Shown: positions 1-8,841 of the stretch, in pieces
Layout of the letters: each line of letters starts with the position of its first letter
Numbering within the stretch: position 1 is the first letter of the stretch
Assembly (NCBI GenBank): GCA_030018135.1
Contig: JASEGJ010000009.1
Span: forward strand, 1-37,718
Direction: 5' to 3'
DNA: 37,718 nucleotides
DNA from: Candidatus Hodarchaeaceae archaeon
Lineage (GTDB): Archaea > Hadarchaeota > Hadarchaeia > Hadarchaeales > Hadarchaeaceae
Translations under genes and position numbers: made by a program
The notes under the pieces: model-generated
What the model saw: only the letters and a program-made list of their open reading frames with translations
Told to the model about the DNA's origin: nothing
The model's database searches: none

Positions 1-80
1 GAGGAAGTATCTCAAGAACTATTTTACGGCGAAAATTAGGTGATATGACTTAAAAGGGGTAATGGCGCCGGGGAGAGGAT

Positions 81-107
81 TATCGGTCAACGATTTCTCG
101 TCAACTC
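81..107 (-). other. tRNA-Asn T-loop intron (27 nt, non-canonical)
   Basis: The T loop should read TTCGAAT but is broken after TTCGA by 27 nt. The insert folds into a hairpin of eight continuous pairs (GUUGACGA with UCGUUGAC, two of them G-U) closed by a GAAA tetraloop. Exon UCG can pair with intron CGA to make a short central helix, giving a relaxed bulge-helix-bulge. T-stem pairing resumes exactly after the insert, so this is an intron and not decay. Confidence 0.85.
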
Positions 108-128
108 TCGAACCTCTGACCGCCCGGT

Positions 129-188
129 TGCCGTATGCGAACACGTCGTCCCGCTTTTTGAGGTTCGTTCTTCATTCATGCTCGCGTT
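129..188 (-). other. tRNA-Asn anticodon-loop intron (60 nt)
   Basis: This 60-nt insert sits between positions 37 and 38, the standard archaeal intron site. A bulge-helix-bulge can be drawn. Exon CUGU pairs with intron ACGG as the 4-bp central helix, with bulges UA^A and CA^A and the anticodon stem as outer helix. An inner intron helix forms around CGCGA/UUCGC. The boundary could shift by one or two A residues because of an A run. Confidence 0.85.
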
Positions 189-250
189 TAACAGCCGGGC
201 ACTCTACCTACTGAGCTACCCCGGCACCATGGTATCCTCTGAAGGGAAAC

Positions 251-258
251 TCTATAAA
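251..258 (-). promoter_or_regulatory. TATA box of tRNA-Asn
   Basis: Minus-strand TTTATAGA begins 33 bp and ends 26 bp upstream of the first tRNA base, the expected archaeal TBP spacing. The rest of the 226-358 spacer shows no gene. Confidence 0.7.
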
Positions 259-358
259 CATTTGGTCCCGCTGTAAGCCGATAACCCATTTTTAGCACTG
301 CCGATTCCCACGGCCCTAGCTCGAATAACTCTAATGTCGCTCGTCTATTAATTTCAGA

Positions 359-1474
359 TTAACCAGCACCGAGAAACTTCTGCCCCTCGACCTGCTCGAG
401 CTTGGCCGGCAAATATTTGTTCACGACGTACGCCAAGCCATACTTCGCGAATGCCTGCTGTTCGGCCTTCTTGCCGAGTTCGAGCATCTTTTTGATCTCG
501 CCCTGCCAGAACTCCGTGTTATACCTGGGGTCCTTCTGAAGCTGCTTCAGCCGGGCGATGTCGAGCTCCCGCAGCTTGTCGGTGGGCAGCTCATATTCCA
601 CTATATCGCTCGCCGTCACGCCGATGTACTTCGCATCCGGCACGGCAAGCTCGTGGTTGATGTAGGCGAGCTTCGCGCTACCCGAGATTATGACCATGGC
701 TATGTGAAAGCCGAATGGGTCGCCGTCGCAGTTTAGATATACGGGCAACCCAAGCTCATCGTGCGCCCTCTTCAGGAACCTCCTCGTAGCCCGAGCGGCC
801 TGCCCCTTCAGACCGACTATCAACGCGTCGAACTTCTTCCATGCCTCCTCCTGCACTAGCCTATGGTACATGCCCATGGTCTCCACGGCTATCACGCGCT
901 TCGCCTTGCACTTGACGAACTCCACATCATCGATGGTCGGCGGGATGGTGTAACCCGCGCGGCCCGCCTTGGTGGCGTCTATTGTCACATCGTCCTCCTT
1001 GATCACGAGCTGACCGTAAACTGCTGCGCCGTCCTCCTCCGGCGTCAAGCCGAGGTCCTCGCGCTTCAGCCCAAACGCCGCCTCGAGGTCCTCCAGGATG
1101 GCATCGGATTCGCCCTGATCCCCGAATGGGCCGGACTCCCAGCCCTCCGCGGTGTAGTACATCTCCCGCAGCGTGGCGAATTTTTTGCTTGTGATGAGTT
1201 CCTTGCAAAAGTCCGCGACGCACATCGTCTGTGCGAATTTTTTGACCTGCTTTATGCTCGCCGCCGAGCGCACACCATAATGGGGCCCGAGCACGAAGTA
1301 CCTATTCGCCTCATCGTAGACGATGTTGGAAGTGCTTCGCGACGGTATCTTGAGCCTCGGCGGGACGACCCGCGCGATGTCCTCGATGATCTCGGCCCCC
1401 AATGCCACAAGCTTCTCCTCAGCCCTTTTCTTCCGCTCCTTCCCACGCCCTTCGACTTTAGGCATCTTCAACAC
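359..1474 (-). CDS. top6A: DNA topoisomerase VI subunit A
   Basis: Catalytic subunit of the type IIB topoisomerase, which cuts both DNA strands and relaxes supercoils together with Top6B. At 371 residues it has the family's usual length. The winged-helix domain carries the catalytic tyrosine in [10 protein letters not shown] (Tyr at about 106-107). The Toprim fold shows the acidic residue in [11 protein letters not shown] (Glu198) and the metal-binding DGDPFG (Asp250, Asp252). The start is GTG overlapping the end of top6B by 17 bp, with AAGGTGG upstream; an ATG three codons in is the alternative. It is the last gene of the minus-strand run. The overlap implies translational coupling to top6B, as expected for an A2B2 complex. 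Confidence 0.97.
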   Translation of the reverse strand: MLKMPKVEGRGKERKKRAEEKLVALGAEIIEDIARVVPPRLKIPSRSTSNIVYDEANRYFVLGPHYGVRSAASIKQVKKFAQTMCVADFCKELITSKKFATLREMYYTAEGWESGPFGDQGESDAILEDLEAAFGLKREDLGLTPEEDGAAVYGQLVIKEDDVTIDATKAGRAGYTIPPTIDDVEFVKCKAKRVIAVETMGMYHRLVQEEAWKKFDALIVGLKGQAARATRRFLKRAHDELGLPVYLNCDGDPFGFHIAMVIISGSAKLAYINHELAVPDAKYIGVTASDIVEYELPTDKLRELDIARLKQLQKDPRYNTEFWQGEIKKMLELGKKAEQQAFAKYGLAYVVNKYLPAKLEQVEGQKFLGAG

Positions 1475-3011
1475 CCGCCACCTTCTTTAATAGGGGTTTG
1501 ATATCCGGCTCCTTTTTACCGACCAAACTTGCGGCCTTTTTGGCGATTATCGGCAGATACCTCTCAAATATACTGGCGCGCTGCTGCCGCTCCTTCACGC
1601 GTATCTTCCGATATAGGTATCGCCTGAGTTCGCGCGCTACATCCATGATCGCGGCGCGAACCTCCTCATGCACCTCCGGCTCGTCGGCAATCGACTGCTT
1701 GCCCGCCGAAGTGTATGGCACATAGGCAGAAACGAGGTTGACGAAAAGTGTCAGGGGCGCAGTCGCCACATCGACGCCGTACCTGCGCCAATCGATGCTC
1801 CTTGCTGCCGAGGTTATGGCACAGCCTCCCTGATCGAACACTAGTGGCGCGCGGTTCGCAAACCTGATCAAGTCCAAGCCCTCCGTTTCTATTCCCTCCC
1901 CTTCAGCCGTCTTGCCAGCGCCGCCGCCGTAGGCGATGCCAGCTTCGACGATGAACGGGATGCCCCCGCGATAGGCTTTAGGTGGGCGGGTGACCGCATG
2001 GACGAATTCTGGATTCAATATCTGCCGCATGCCGCTCTCGATTTCAGCCGCTCCGATCGGCCGCAAACCCGCCGTCGGTGGGGCCATGAACTTGATCTGC
2101 TTGAACGCCGAGACTATCCCTTCAGCCTCCTCCCACGTGAGCTCGGACGGCCTTTTGTTGAGATCGACGCCGGAGAGCTTTTGAACCTCCTTGACCTTGC
2201 CCTTTGTCATGCGTGAAAGTTCAGCGACCAGAAAACCCGCCAAGGTTCGGCTTTTTGTGTGTTTGGCAAGGACTAGCAGGTCGTCCGACATTATGCCCCA
2301 GGGATGGGGCGCCATGGGCTTGGGTCGTTCTGGTATCTTATCGGTCGCACGCTCGAAGACGGTTAGCGTGCCGTCTGGCTCGACGAAGGTGATTTGAACG
2401 TGTGGATTTGCGATCGCGGTCATACGCAGGTAGTTGAACGGCCCGTAGCGGGAGCGCACGTACGCGACGTCTTTGAGCTCTAATTCAAGCCGCGTTCCCT
2501 GCCAGTCGCCCTTGAGCTTCTTGCCGTTGAGCACCTTGCCCTCGTTCTTATCGACATCGATCATGACATTCGCGTGAACGATTTCGCCGTTGCCCGTCGA
2601 GGTCACCACCGTCGCAGGTCTGCCGCTCGTTATTTGGCCGAACATCACCGAGCCTACAATCCCGATCCCCTGCTGCCCCCGGCTCTGCATGTTCCGATGC
2701 AACTTCGTGCCGGCGAGCATCTTGCCGAATACACCGGGGATGAATTCCTCTGGTATGCCCGAGGCGTTGTCTTCTATCACCACCTTGAGGTGCTCGAGGT
2801 TTTCATCCACCCTCTTTATCATGACAGATATGGAAGGGAGGATCCCAGCTTCCTCCGCGGCATCGATTGAATTTGTGACACCTTCATGCACCACTGTAGT
2901 GAGGGACCTTATCTTTCCCGTGTAGCCTAGCATGGCGGCGTTCTTTCGGAAGAACTCGCTGACGCTGTGCTCCCGAAAGTCCTTGAATAGCTCGTCAGCA
3001 AGCGTTTTCAT
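1458..3011 (-). CDS. top6B: DNA topoisomerase VI subunit B
   Basis: ATPase subunit of topoisomerase VI. It shows the GHKL nucleotide-binding motifs in order: [15 protein letters not shown] (Asn for Mg), [10 protein letters not shown] (DxGxG-like), [10 protein letters not shown], and the glycine-rich [15 protein letters not shown] lid. A transducer domain and a C-terminal region follow. The track start is a TTG. I prefer the ATG seven codons later, because GGTGA lies about six bases before it and the protein then begins MKTLADELF, leaving 517 residues. It sits upstream of top6A and overlaps it. A 60-80 bp gap separates it from the KH protein gene. Confidence 0.96.
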   Translation of the reverse strand: MKTLADELFKDFREHSVSEFFRKNAAMLGYTGKIRSLTTVVHEGVTNSIDAAEEAGILPSISVMIKRVDENLEHLKVVIEDNASGIPEEFIPGVFGKMLAGTKLHRNMQSRGQQGIGIVGSVMFGQITSGRPATVVTSTGNGEIVHANVMIDVDKNEGKVLNGKKLKGDWQGTRLELELKDVAYVRSRYGPFNYLRMTAIANPHVQITFVEPDGTLTVFERATDKIPERPKPMAPHPWGIMSDDLLVLAKHTKSRTLAGFLVAELSRMTKGKVKEVQKLSGVDLNKRPSELTWEEAEGIVSAFKQIKFMAPPTAGLRPIGAAEIESGMRQILNPEFVHAVTRPPKAYRGGIPFIVEAGIAYGGGAGKTAEGEGIETEGLDLIRFANRAPLVFDQGGCAITSAARSIDWRRYGVDVATAPLTLFVNLVSAYVPYTSAGKQSIADEPEVHEEVRAAIMDVARELRRYLYRKIRVKERQQRASIFERYLPIIAKKAASLVGKKEPDIKPLLKKVAGVEDA

Positions 3012-3092
3012 GGCATTCACCGCATATTTCAATCAAGCTCTCATCACGGCTTTTTAAATGCGTTTGGGAGAGAGGTGACCGAAAGTGATCCA

Positions 3093-3635
3093 CTACCTCC
3101 AAATCTCCCTCACCCGCCTTTTGGCCTCCCTGCGCTTTCGCTCTAAAAATCTATAGGCCGCGGAATGAGGGACACCCCTCAAAAGCATTAGGATTGCCTC
3201 CCTCGCCACCGCGAGTTGCTCCGGCTCTCCTATCAATGCGATGGTCTTGCCGTAGACCGACACGTAGACACCGGCCGTTTCCTCAATTATTCGGCGCGTT
3301 TTGCCTGCCTCGCCTATCACCCTGCCCTTAAGCCTGATTAACGCTTTATCCGAGCGGCCGATGAAGTCCGTCATGTCGATTACCTCGAGGTACTTGTTCT
3401 CGTCGAAGAGGCGAAACGCTCGCTCCGAGCTAAAGCCGCGCGCTATCGCATTTAACACATCCCTCGCGCGCAGCGCACCAAGCGGATCGTCGCCCACCAA
3501 TTTGATTATCGTCTCCCCGGTCTCGCTGTCGAAGGTAAGCTCTGTTCCCGTCCTGCGTTCGATCTCCTGCTTGACCATTCCGCCGGGGCCGATCGCAACA
3601 CCGACCCTTTCCTTGGGCAATCTAAAGTGCTTCAT
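3093..3635 (-). CDS. KH-domain RNA-binding protein (archaeal Pno1/Dim2-like)
   Basis: Two KH domains are visible, each with its GxxG RNA-binding loop: IGPGGMVK near the N terminus and IGEAGKTRR in the middle. This matches the archaeal KH family related to eukaryotic Pno1/Dim2, which binds the 3' end of small-subunit rRNA during ribosome assembly. The family role is established for the eukaryotic protein and inferred here. The setting supports it: aIF1A and RIO1, also small-subunit factors, lie just upstream. The start is either the GTG at 3647 or, as chosen, the ATG at 3635 with GGTG nine bases before it. The C terminus is strongly basic (KRRREAKRRVREIW). Confidence 0.88.
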   Translation of the reverse strand: MKHFRLPKERVGVAIGPGGMVKQEIERRTGTELTFDSETGETIIKLVGDDPLGALRARDVLNAIARGFSSERAFRLFDENKYLEVIDMTDFIGRSDKALIRLKGRVIGEAGKTRRIIEETAGVYVSVYGKTIALIGEPEQLAVAREAILMLLRGVPHSAAYRFLERKRREAKRRVREIWR

Positions 3636-3655
3636 TTTAACTTGCACCGACGAGC

Positions 3656-4222
3656 TTAAGATCTGTCCTCAAACACCATGCTACCGGAAGGCTCAACCTT
3701 GCCGGCATACTTGCCCCTGATTTCGTCGTATCCCCTGCTTACGGCCCTATCCATCGCATAAAAAAGCAACTGGCAGATGCGCATGCCTGGGTATAGCTTG
3801 ACTGGTGCCGGGTTCATGTTTAGGATCTCCAGCGTAACCGGGATCGGGCTCTTGGAACCGGATCCCGGGTTCACATGGCCGGAGGAGATGTGAATGAATA
3901 CCCCCATGCGGGCGATGGAGGACCGCCCTTCGATCGAGGCCACGAGATCTTTGGGCACCGCGATCCTTTCCAAGGTGACGCCCAAAATGAGCTGGCCAGG
4001 CTGAATGACGAATGGCTCCCCCTTGGTGTCGACCAGCTCGGTATTTTTCTCGATGGATTCCCTATCGTAGGGGTCGACCAAACTCGTCGATCTAAAGACC
4101 CTAAATTTGCAGCCCAATCTGAGGTCCACCTGGCTGGGCCCAATTAACCGATCGTCGAAGGGCTCGATCAAGATCCTGCCCTCTCTTATGTACTCGCGAA
4201 TTTGCTCGCCTGAGAGGATCAT
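3656..4222 (-). CDS. dcd: dCTP deaminase (Dcd family)
   Basis: Trimeric nucleotide hydrolase that deaminates dCTP to dUTP; some archaeal members also hydrolyse dUTP. The 188-residue length fits. The start MILSGEQI, the QVDLRLG strand, the signature EGRSSIARMGVFIH (Arg100, Ser101) and the catalytic glutamate in TLEILN (Glu132) are present. The segment between the signature and the glutamate reads HVNPGSGSKS where I would expect a D-A-G-F-type loop. Mono- versus bifunctional activity therefore cannot be called. SD GGAGTGG precedes the ATG. Its placement between rio1 and the KH gene suggests co-transcription. Confidence 0.88.
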   Translation of the reverse strand: MILSGEQIREYIREGRILIEPFDDRLIGPSQVDLRLGCKFRVFRSTSLVDPYDRESIEKNTELVDTKGEPFVIQPGQLILGVTLERIAVPKDLVASIEGRSSIARMGVFIHISSGHVNPGSGSKSPIPVTLEILNMNPAPVKLYPGMRICQLLFYAMDRAVSRGYDEIRGKYAGKVEPSGSMVFEDRS

Positions 4223-4283
4223 TCACGCCACTCCGAAAATCTTATCGGGCGCTCCGACAAAAGCGTTGCGGTTTGTTCGCATT

Positions 4284-5063
4284 TCATCGATCAGCCTTAA
4301 CCCTAGAGAATAACTCAATCGGCTCCGGCGTTTCCACCCCAAGCCTGCGGAAGTAATTGACGAGGTTGCTGATGTCCCTCAACAAGAGCTCACCGGACAT
4401 CGGATTCGCGATATCGGTCGCCATGGAAAAATCGATCAAAGTGGGCTCAGGTCCGACCAGAACATTGTACTCGCTCAAATCAGAGTGGACGAGATCAGCC
4501 TCCCGATAAAGCTTCTCGACCGCGTCGACTAGCTTCTCGAATGTGGCCTTCGGGTTTCTCGGCGGGGAGTCCTTCATGCGGGGGTAGGGCACGCCATGCT
4601 CGCCGATGAACTCCATCGCGAGCACATTGTTTTCGAAGTCTATCGGCCTCGGCGCTGGTACGCCGACCTCGTGAGCGCGCTGCAGGTTTTTGAACTCCCG
4701 CGAGACCCAAGTGTAAATGATCTGCCTTCGGTTACGGCGGAAGGTCCTGAAGCGGGAATCGCCTATCAGATACCGGTACATGGTCTTGAAATCCGAGGTC
4801 GCTATGCGGTAGATCTTGACCGCAACGTAATTTCCCCGCTCATCGAGGGCGCAAAAAATGTTTGCCTCCTTGCCCGTGCTAACGGCGCCGTAGAGCGCGT
4901 CGAACACGCCCCTGTGAATCATGTGGTAAAGCGTCATCAGCGTGGAGCGGTCGAAGACATCCGCCATTATCTTGTAGGTCTCGGAGTCCTTCTCGAGCCT
5001 CTCCGGCTTCCGGCGCTCAAGCCTACGCAAAAGGGACTCGAAGTCCGCGGGCAAGCAGGCCAC
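4284..5063 (-). CDS. rio1: RIO1-type serine/threonine protein kinase
   Basis: Atypical kinase/ATPase that acts late in small ribosomal subunit maturation. Visible motifs are the nucleotide loop STGKEANIF (62-70), the lysine in VAVKIYRI (Lys83), the catalytic loop VHSDLSEYNVL (Asp195, Asn200), and the metal-binding LIDFSMAT (Asp211) that replaces DFG in RIO kinases. The 259-residue length fits RIO1. It begins with GTG directly after the aIF1A stop codon, with GGAG just upstream, so the two are co-translated. Confidence 0.95.
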   Translation of the reverse strand: MACLPADFESLLRRLERRKPERLEKDSETYKIMADVFDRSTLMTLYHMIHRGVFDALYGAVSTGKEANIFCALDERGNYVAVKIYRIATSDFKTMYRYLIGDSRFRTFRRNRRQIIYTWVSREFKNLQRAHEVGVPAPRPIDFENNVLAMEFIGEHGVPYPRMKDSPPRNPKATFEKLVDAVEKLYREADLVHSDLSEYNVLVGPEPTLIDFSMATDIANPMSGELLLRDISNLVNYFRRLGVETPEPIELFSRVKADR

Positions 5064-5369
5064 CTAGCTCCAAAGCCCCTTCCTCATCAGCCAATCAACT
5101 TGGGTTCTGGTATAGCGGTAGATGATATCCCCCTTCTCCTCACCCTGCACAGCCCATGGGCGCACGATCACGACATCGTTCTCGCGTATCCACAGCCTCT
5201 TCCTGATTTTACCGGGTATTCGGCATATCCTAGTATGACCGTCCTTGCATCGCACGCGTAAGCGATCGAACCCGACCATTTGTTCCACGGTGCCAAAAAC
5301 CTCGTCCCGACGTGGCACGCGCAGCCTCTCGAACTGTTCCTCGGGCGTTTTTGGGCCCCGATGCGGCAT
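5064..5369 (-). CDS. eif1A: translation initiation factor aIF-1A
   Basis: A single S1/OB-fold protein that binds the ribosomal A site during initiation. At 101 residues it shows the family core [19 protein letters not shown], then [19 protein letters not shown] and VRPWAVQ, with the conserved ending [15 protein letters not shown]. The ATG follows the cimA stop without a gap and has GGAG six bases before it. It heads the ribosome-related part of the run (aIF1A, RIO1, KH). Confidence 0.97.
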   Translation of the reverse strand: MPHRGPKTPEEQFERLRVPRRDEVFGTVEQMVGFDRLRVRCKDGHTRICRIPGKIRKRLWIRENDVVIVRPWAVQGEEKGDIIYRYTRTQVDWLMRKGLWS

Positions 5370-6869
5370 TTAAGCTCCTCCGATTTTTCTGTCCCAAAGC
5401 AATCGATTGACCCCGTTCAACATCGCTTGGACGCTTGCCATGATGATGTCCCCGCTGGTGCCCCGCGCGGTGACGATGCGCTTGCCGTCGGTTAATTTGA
5501 CGACCACATCGACGACCGCGTCCGTGCCTCCCGAGATGGCGTCGACGTGGTACTCCTGTAGGCGGATGTTGGACATCCCCTCGACGACCTTTCGAATCGC
5601 GTTGATCGCGGCATCCACCGGCCCAACGCCTAGGCCGGATTCAGTCACCTGCTTATCCTCGAACTTTAATCGAACCGACGCGGTCGGGGTCACCTTGTTG
5701 CCGCTTAAGACCGTGAGCTCCTCGAGCTTGACCATCTCTTCTAAGATGCGGCCCATCACGGCATCGACGATCGCGCGCAACTCGGCATCCGTGACGAGCT
5801 TGCCTCGATCCCCGAGCTTTTTGACCTGCTCGAATATCTCCCGCACCTGCTCCTTGGTCGGCTCCAAACCCATGCGCCTGAGCTCGCTCTCTATGGCGTG
5901 GGAGCCGACGTGCTTACCGAACACCAATCGACGGTGGTGGCCCACCATCTTCGGCGCTATTGGCTCGTACGTCGGCGGGTAAGCCAGCACCCCGGCCGTA
6001 TGAATGCCGGCTTCGTGCGAGAACGCATTTTCGCCGACGACGGCTTTGGTTGGCGAGACCGGCAAGCCGGTATGGCGCTCGACAAGGCGGGAAATCTCGT
6101 ATAGCCCTTTGAGCCGGATCTTCGTTTGAACATCATAAAATTGCGCGAGCGCTAACACGACCTCCTCCAAAGCGGCGTTGCCCGCCCGCTCGCCCAAGCC
6201 GTTTACGGTCACGTGGACCTCCTGCGCGCCGGCCCTCACCGCCGCGACCGTGTTGGCGGTAGCCATGCCGAAGTCGTTGTGACAATGGGCCGCGACCGGC
6301 ACGTTAACCGCCTTGACGACTTCGGCGAACAGCTCGTGCGCCCGCTCTGGAGTTAAAACTCCAACGGTGTCGCAAATGCATACGCGCTGGGCGCCCTCCC
6401 CGATGCCACCGAGAAAAATTTCCTTGATGAACGCTAGATCGGAACGGGTGGCATCCTCGGCGGACAGCTCGACTATCAAGCCGTGGTCGACCGCGTACCG
6501 CACCGCGTCGAGCGCCATCTCCTTCACCTCCGCCCTGCTCTTCTTGAGCTTGTACTGCAGGTGGATGTCTGAGGTCGGCACCACCAGGTGGATGCTGTCG
6601 ACATCGCAAGCGAGTGCGGCATCGACATCGGCGCGAAGGGCGCGGGTGAAGCTACATATCTCCGCATTCAAGTTGGCGCTGGAGATCATCTTGATCGCTT
6701 GGCGCTCCCCCTCCGATGTTATGGCCGCACCGGCCTCTATTACGTCGACGCCGAGGTCGTCGAGCGCCTTGGCTACCTCCAGCTTTTGTTCGGGGGCCAG
6801 CGCTATCCCCGGCGTTTGCTCGCCGTCGCGCAAGGTCGTGTCGAAGATTTTTACCATCCGTTTCGACAT
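5370..6869 (-). CDS. cimA: citramalate synthase (LeuA family)
   Basis: Condenses pyruvate with acetyl-CoA to (R)-citramalate, the entry to the pyruvate route of isoleucine synthesis. The N-terminal barrel carries [13 protein letters not shown], the metal-binding HCHNDFG, and [15 protein letters not shown]; a LeuA-type allosteric domain follows. I call CimA and not LeuA because, as I recall the family, [28 protein letters not shown] and [14 protein letters not shown] follow the methanogen CimA pattern, whereas the divergent neighbour follows LeuA. The track start is a TTG. A TATA-like TTAAAATA at 6918-6925 places the transcript start near 6895, so the ATG at 6869 (MSKRMVK) is preferred. Confidence 0.8.
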   Translation of the reverse strand: MSKRMVKIFDTTLRDGEQTPGIALAPEQKLEVAKALDDLGVDVIEAGAAITSEGERQAIKMISSANLNAEICSFTRALRADVDAALACDVDSIHLVVPTSDIHLQYKLKKSRAEVKEMALDAVRYAVDHGLIVELSAEDATRSDLAFIKEIFLGGIGEGAQRVCICDTVGVLTPERAHELFAEVVKAVNVPVAAHCHNDFGMATANTVAAVRAGAQEVHVTVNGLGERAGNAALEEVVLALAQFYDVQTKIRLKGLYEISRLVERHTGLPVSPTKAVVGENAFSHEAGIHTAGVLAYPPTYEPIAPKMVGHHRRLVFGKHVGSHAIESELRRMGLEPTKEQVREIFEQVKKLGDRGKLVTDAELRAIVDAVMGRILEEMVKLEELTVLSGNKVTPTASVRLKFEDKQVTESGLGVGPVDAAINAIRKVVEGMSNIRLQEYHVDAISGGTDAVVDVVVKLTDGKRIVTARGTSGDIIMASVQAMLNGVNRLLWDRKIGGA

Positions 6870-6917
6870 TTTGAACGCCCTTTTTATCGCGTATATCAAC
6901 CTATACTTTTGAATAGG

Positions 6918-6925
6918 TATTTTAA
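6918..6925 (-). promoter_or_regulatory. TATA-like box of cimA in the cimA/leuA divergent spacer
   Basis: Minus-strand TTAAAATA lies about 50 bp upstream of the cimA ATG and about 25 bp upstream of a likely transcript start. The same AT-rich patch (TATTTTAA on plus) could serve leuA, whose TTG start lies 31 bp downstream. The two promoters would overlap in an 87-bp spacer. Confidence 0.5.
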
Positions 6926-6956
6926 TGCCCTACATTAGAACCTGTTTGGTGGTCGC

Positions 6957-8507
6957 TTGCCGGAGGAGGCTTTTGTCAGCGATTTCATCAGGCAGGTGGG
7001 CAGGGAGCTCAAGTTGCCAAAGCGCATCAGGGTATTCGACACCACGCTTAGGGATGGTGAGCAAACCCCGGGGGTTTCCTTCACCCCCGATCAAAAATTG
7101 TTGATAGCCCGCCAGCTCGACAAGCTGGGGGTCGACACCATCGAGGCGGGCACCCCGGTATCGTCGGATGGCGAGAGGAGGGCCGTGGCCGCAATCGCGG
7201 GAGCCGGCTTAAATGCCGAGATCTGCGCGCTCGCGAGGCCGGTCAAGGCTGATGTGGATGCTGCGCTTGAGTGCGGGGCTGACTGCGTTCACATATTCAT
7301 AAGCACATCGGACCTCCACCTCAAGCACATGCTCAAGATGACGCGGGAGCAGGTGCTTCGCCAGGCGGTCAAATACGTCGAGTACGCCAAGGACCGCGGC
7401 GCCACCGTCGAATTCTCGGCAATGGACGCCACTCGAACCGACCTAGAATTCCTAAAGAAAATCTACCGGGCGGTTGTAGACGCAGGGGCGGATCGCATCA
7501 ACGTCCCGGATACCGTGGGCGTCATCACCCCGCGTGGCATGTACTACCTCATAAGCCAGCTTAAGCCAGTCGTAAGGGTGCCGATAAGCGTGCACTGCCA
7601 CGACGACTTCGGGATGGCGACATCCAACTCGCTCGCGGCGGTCGAGGCGGGAGCAGAGCAGGTCCAGGTAGCGGTCAACGGGCTGGGTGAGCGCGCCGGC
7701 AACGCGTCGCTCGAGGAGGTCGTGATGAGCCTCCGCGCGCTCTACGGGATCAAGCCGAACATAAAGACGGAGCTGCTCGTCGAGACCTCGGACCTAGTGG
7801 AGCGCCTGACGGGCATAACCGTGCCGCCGAACAAGGCGATCGTCGGAGACAACGCGTTCGCCCATGTTTCGGGCATCCATGCGCACGGTGTGCTAGAGTT
7901 CCCCGGCACCTATGAGCCGATTTCGCCCGAGCTCGTCGGGCATCACCGCCGCTTGGCCCTCGGCAAGCTCACGGGCAGGCACTCGGTCGAGAAACAACTA
8001 AAGGATCTCGGGGTGCGGGTGACGAAGCGGCAGCTCGCGGATATCACCGAGCGCGTCAAGGAGCTGGGCGACAAGGGCAAGGCAATCACCGACATCGACC
8101 TGCGCGCAATCGCCGAGAGCGTTCTCGGTACGCTGCCGCCCGAGGAGAAGGTGGTCGAGCTCAAGGAGGCGACCGTGCTCACGGGGAGCACCGTGACGCC
8201 CACCGCTTCAGTCAGGGTCGCCGTGCGCGGACAGGAGCGCATGGGCTCCGCCACCGGAGTTGGACCCGTCGATGCAGCGATAGGTGCGATTCGAAACGTG
8301 ATGCAGGAGATCTCGGCGCTGAGGCTGAAGGAGTACCACCTCGACGCGGTTACTGGCGGGAGCGATGCTTTGGCCGAAGTCACGGTGAAGCTCGAGGACG
8401 AGAAGGGCAACCTTTACATAGCCAAGGGCGTGCGAGAGGATGTCGTCATAGCGAGCGTCGAGGCGATGATAAACGGCATCAACCGCTACTTCGCGGGGCG
8501 GAAGTAG
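6957..8507 (+). CDS. leuA: 2-isopropylmalate synthase
   Basis: First committed step of leucine synthesis, 2-oxoisovalerate plus acetyl-CoA to 2-isopropylmalate. The catalytic barrel shows [13 protein letters not shown] near residue 28, HCHDDFGMATSN and [15 protein letters not shown]. The C-terminal third is the LeuA allosteric domain, with [10 protein letters not shown] and [12 protein letters not shown]. The features CALARPVKADVDAAL, CVHIFISTSDLHLKHMLKMTREQVL-type helix and DRINVPDTVGVITP match LeuA rather than CimA. It is a paralogue of the divergent cimA (516 versus 499 residues). The start is uncertain: TTG at 6957 with GGTGG just before it; no ATG occurs ahead of the conserved region. 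Confidence 0.88.
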   Translation: MPEEAFVSDFIRQVGRELKLPKRIRVFDTTLRDGEQTPGVSFTPDQKLLIARQLDKLGVDTIEAGTPVSSDGERRAVAAIAGAGLNAEICALARPVKADVDAALECGADCVHIFISTSDLHLKHMLKMTREQVLRQAVKYVEYAKDRGATVEFSAMDATRTDLEFLKKIYRAVVDAGADRINVPDTVGVITPRGMYYLISQLKPVVRVPISVHCHDDFGMATSNSLAAVEAGAEQVQVAVNGLGERAGNASLEEVVMSLRALYGIKPNIKTELLVETSDLVERLTGITVPPNKAIVGDNAFAHVSGIHAHGVLEFPGTYEPISPELVGHHRRLALGKLTGRHSVEKQLKDLGVRVTKRQLADITERVKELGDKGKAITDIDLRAIAESVLGTLPPEEKVVELKEATVLTGSTVTPTASVRVAVRGQERMGSATGVGPVDAAIGAIRNVMQEISALRLKEYHLDAVTGGSDALAEVTVKLEDEKGNLYIAKGVREDVVIASVEAMINGINRYFAGRK

Positions 8508-8518
8508 GAGGGGGAGTT

Positions 8519-8806
8519 TTGGAAAAGCGTGAGCGGAGGGTCGAGGGCAGGGAGAGGTTTCCCGTGCTGCGGCTGAGCATCCCGAAAAACGGGGGATACC
8601 AGGACTTCGAGATACCCATCAAGGCCAGGCTCACGATGTTCTTGCCCAAGGGCAGCCACATCCAGGCGCGCGAGAAGTTCATCGAGTACGTGCGCATCCC
8701 CATCGACGAAAGGCGGAGCGTGTTCATAAACTTCGGGAGCAAGGGGAGGCTCGGCTTCTACGCCTCCGTCAGGGTGCACGAGCGAGCTGCCGAGCGGGAA
8801 AAGTAG
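8519..8806 (+). CDS. hypothetical protein, 95 aa, downstream of leuA
   Basis: I do not recognise this protein. It is 95 residues, highly charged, with Arg/Glu-rich ends and a beta-rich middle (FPVLRLSIPKNG, FEIPIKARLTMFLPKG, SVFINFGSKGRLGFYASVRV). No membrane segment, Cys pair or signal peptide is seen. It starts with TTG seven bases after a strong GGAGG in GGAGGGGGAG and 11 bp after the leuA stop, so it is very likely co-transcribed with leuA. The strong SD and continuous frame support it as real. Confidence 0.7.
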   Translation: MEKRERRVEGRERFPVLRLSIPKNGGYQDFEIPIKARLTMFLPKGSHIQAREKFIEYVRIPIDERRSVFINFGSKGRLGFYASVRVHERAAEREK

Positions 8807-8841
8807 CTAAGTGGCAAAAGCGAACCGAAATTAAGCGTGAA

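Larger units (their letters stand above)
63..225 (-). tRNA. tRNA-Asn (GUU), two introns, encoded CCA
   Basis: Read on the minus strand, all arms fold. The acceptor GCCGGGG pairs with CCCCGGC, the D stem is GCTC/GAGT, the anticodon stem CCCGG pairs with CCGGG, and the T stem AGAGG pairs with CCTCT. The anticodon loop CTGTTA|A gives anticodon GUU. Two insertions interrupt it: 60 nt after position 37 (the canonical site) and 27 nt inside the T loop after position 58. Removing both leaves 76 nt including a genomically encoded CCA at 63-65. A TATA box lies 26-33 bp upstream. The tRNA is 133 bp downstream of top6A on the same strand but has its own promoter. Confidence 0.93.

Noticed and set aside
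2-43. Possible C-terminal tail of a plus-strand gene (RKYLKNYFTAKIR then TGA)
   Set aside because: Only 13 codons are in the window; other frames are equally short, so coding cannot be supported.
863-1501. 212-codon plus-strand ORF
   Set aside because: Lies wholly antisense to top6A, shows no recognisable domain and is a GC-driven shadow.
4596-5261. 221-codon plus-strand ORF over rio1 and aIF1A
   Set aside because: It crosses two well-supported opposite-strand genes and has no motif.
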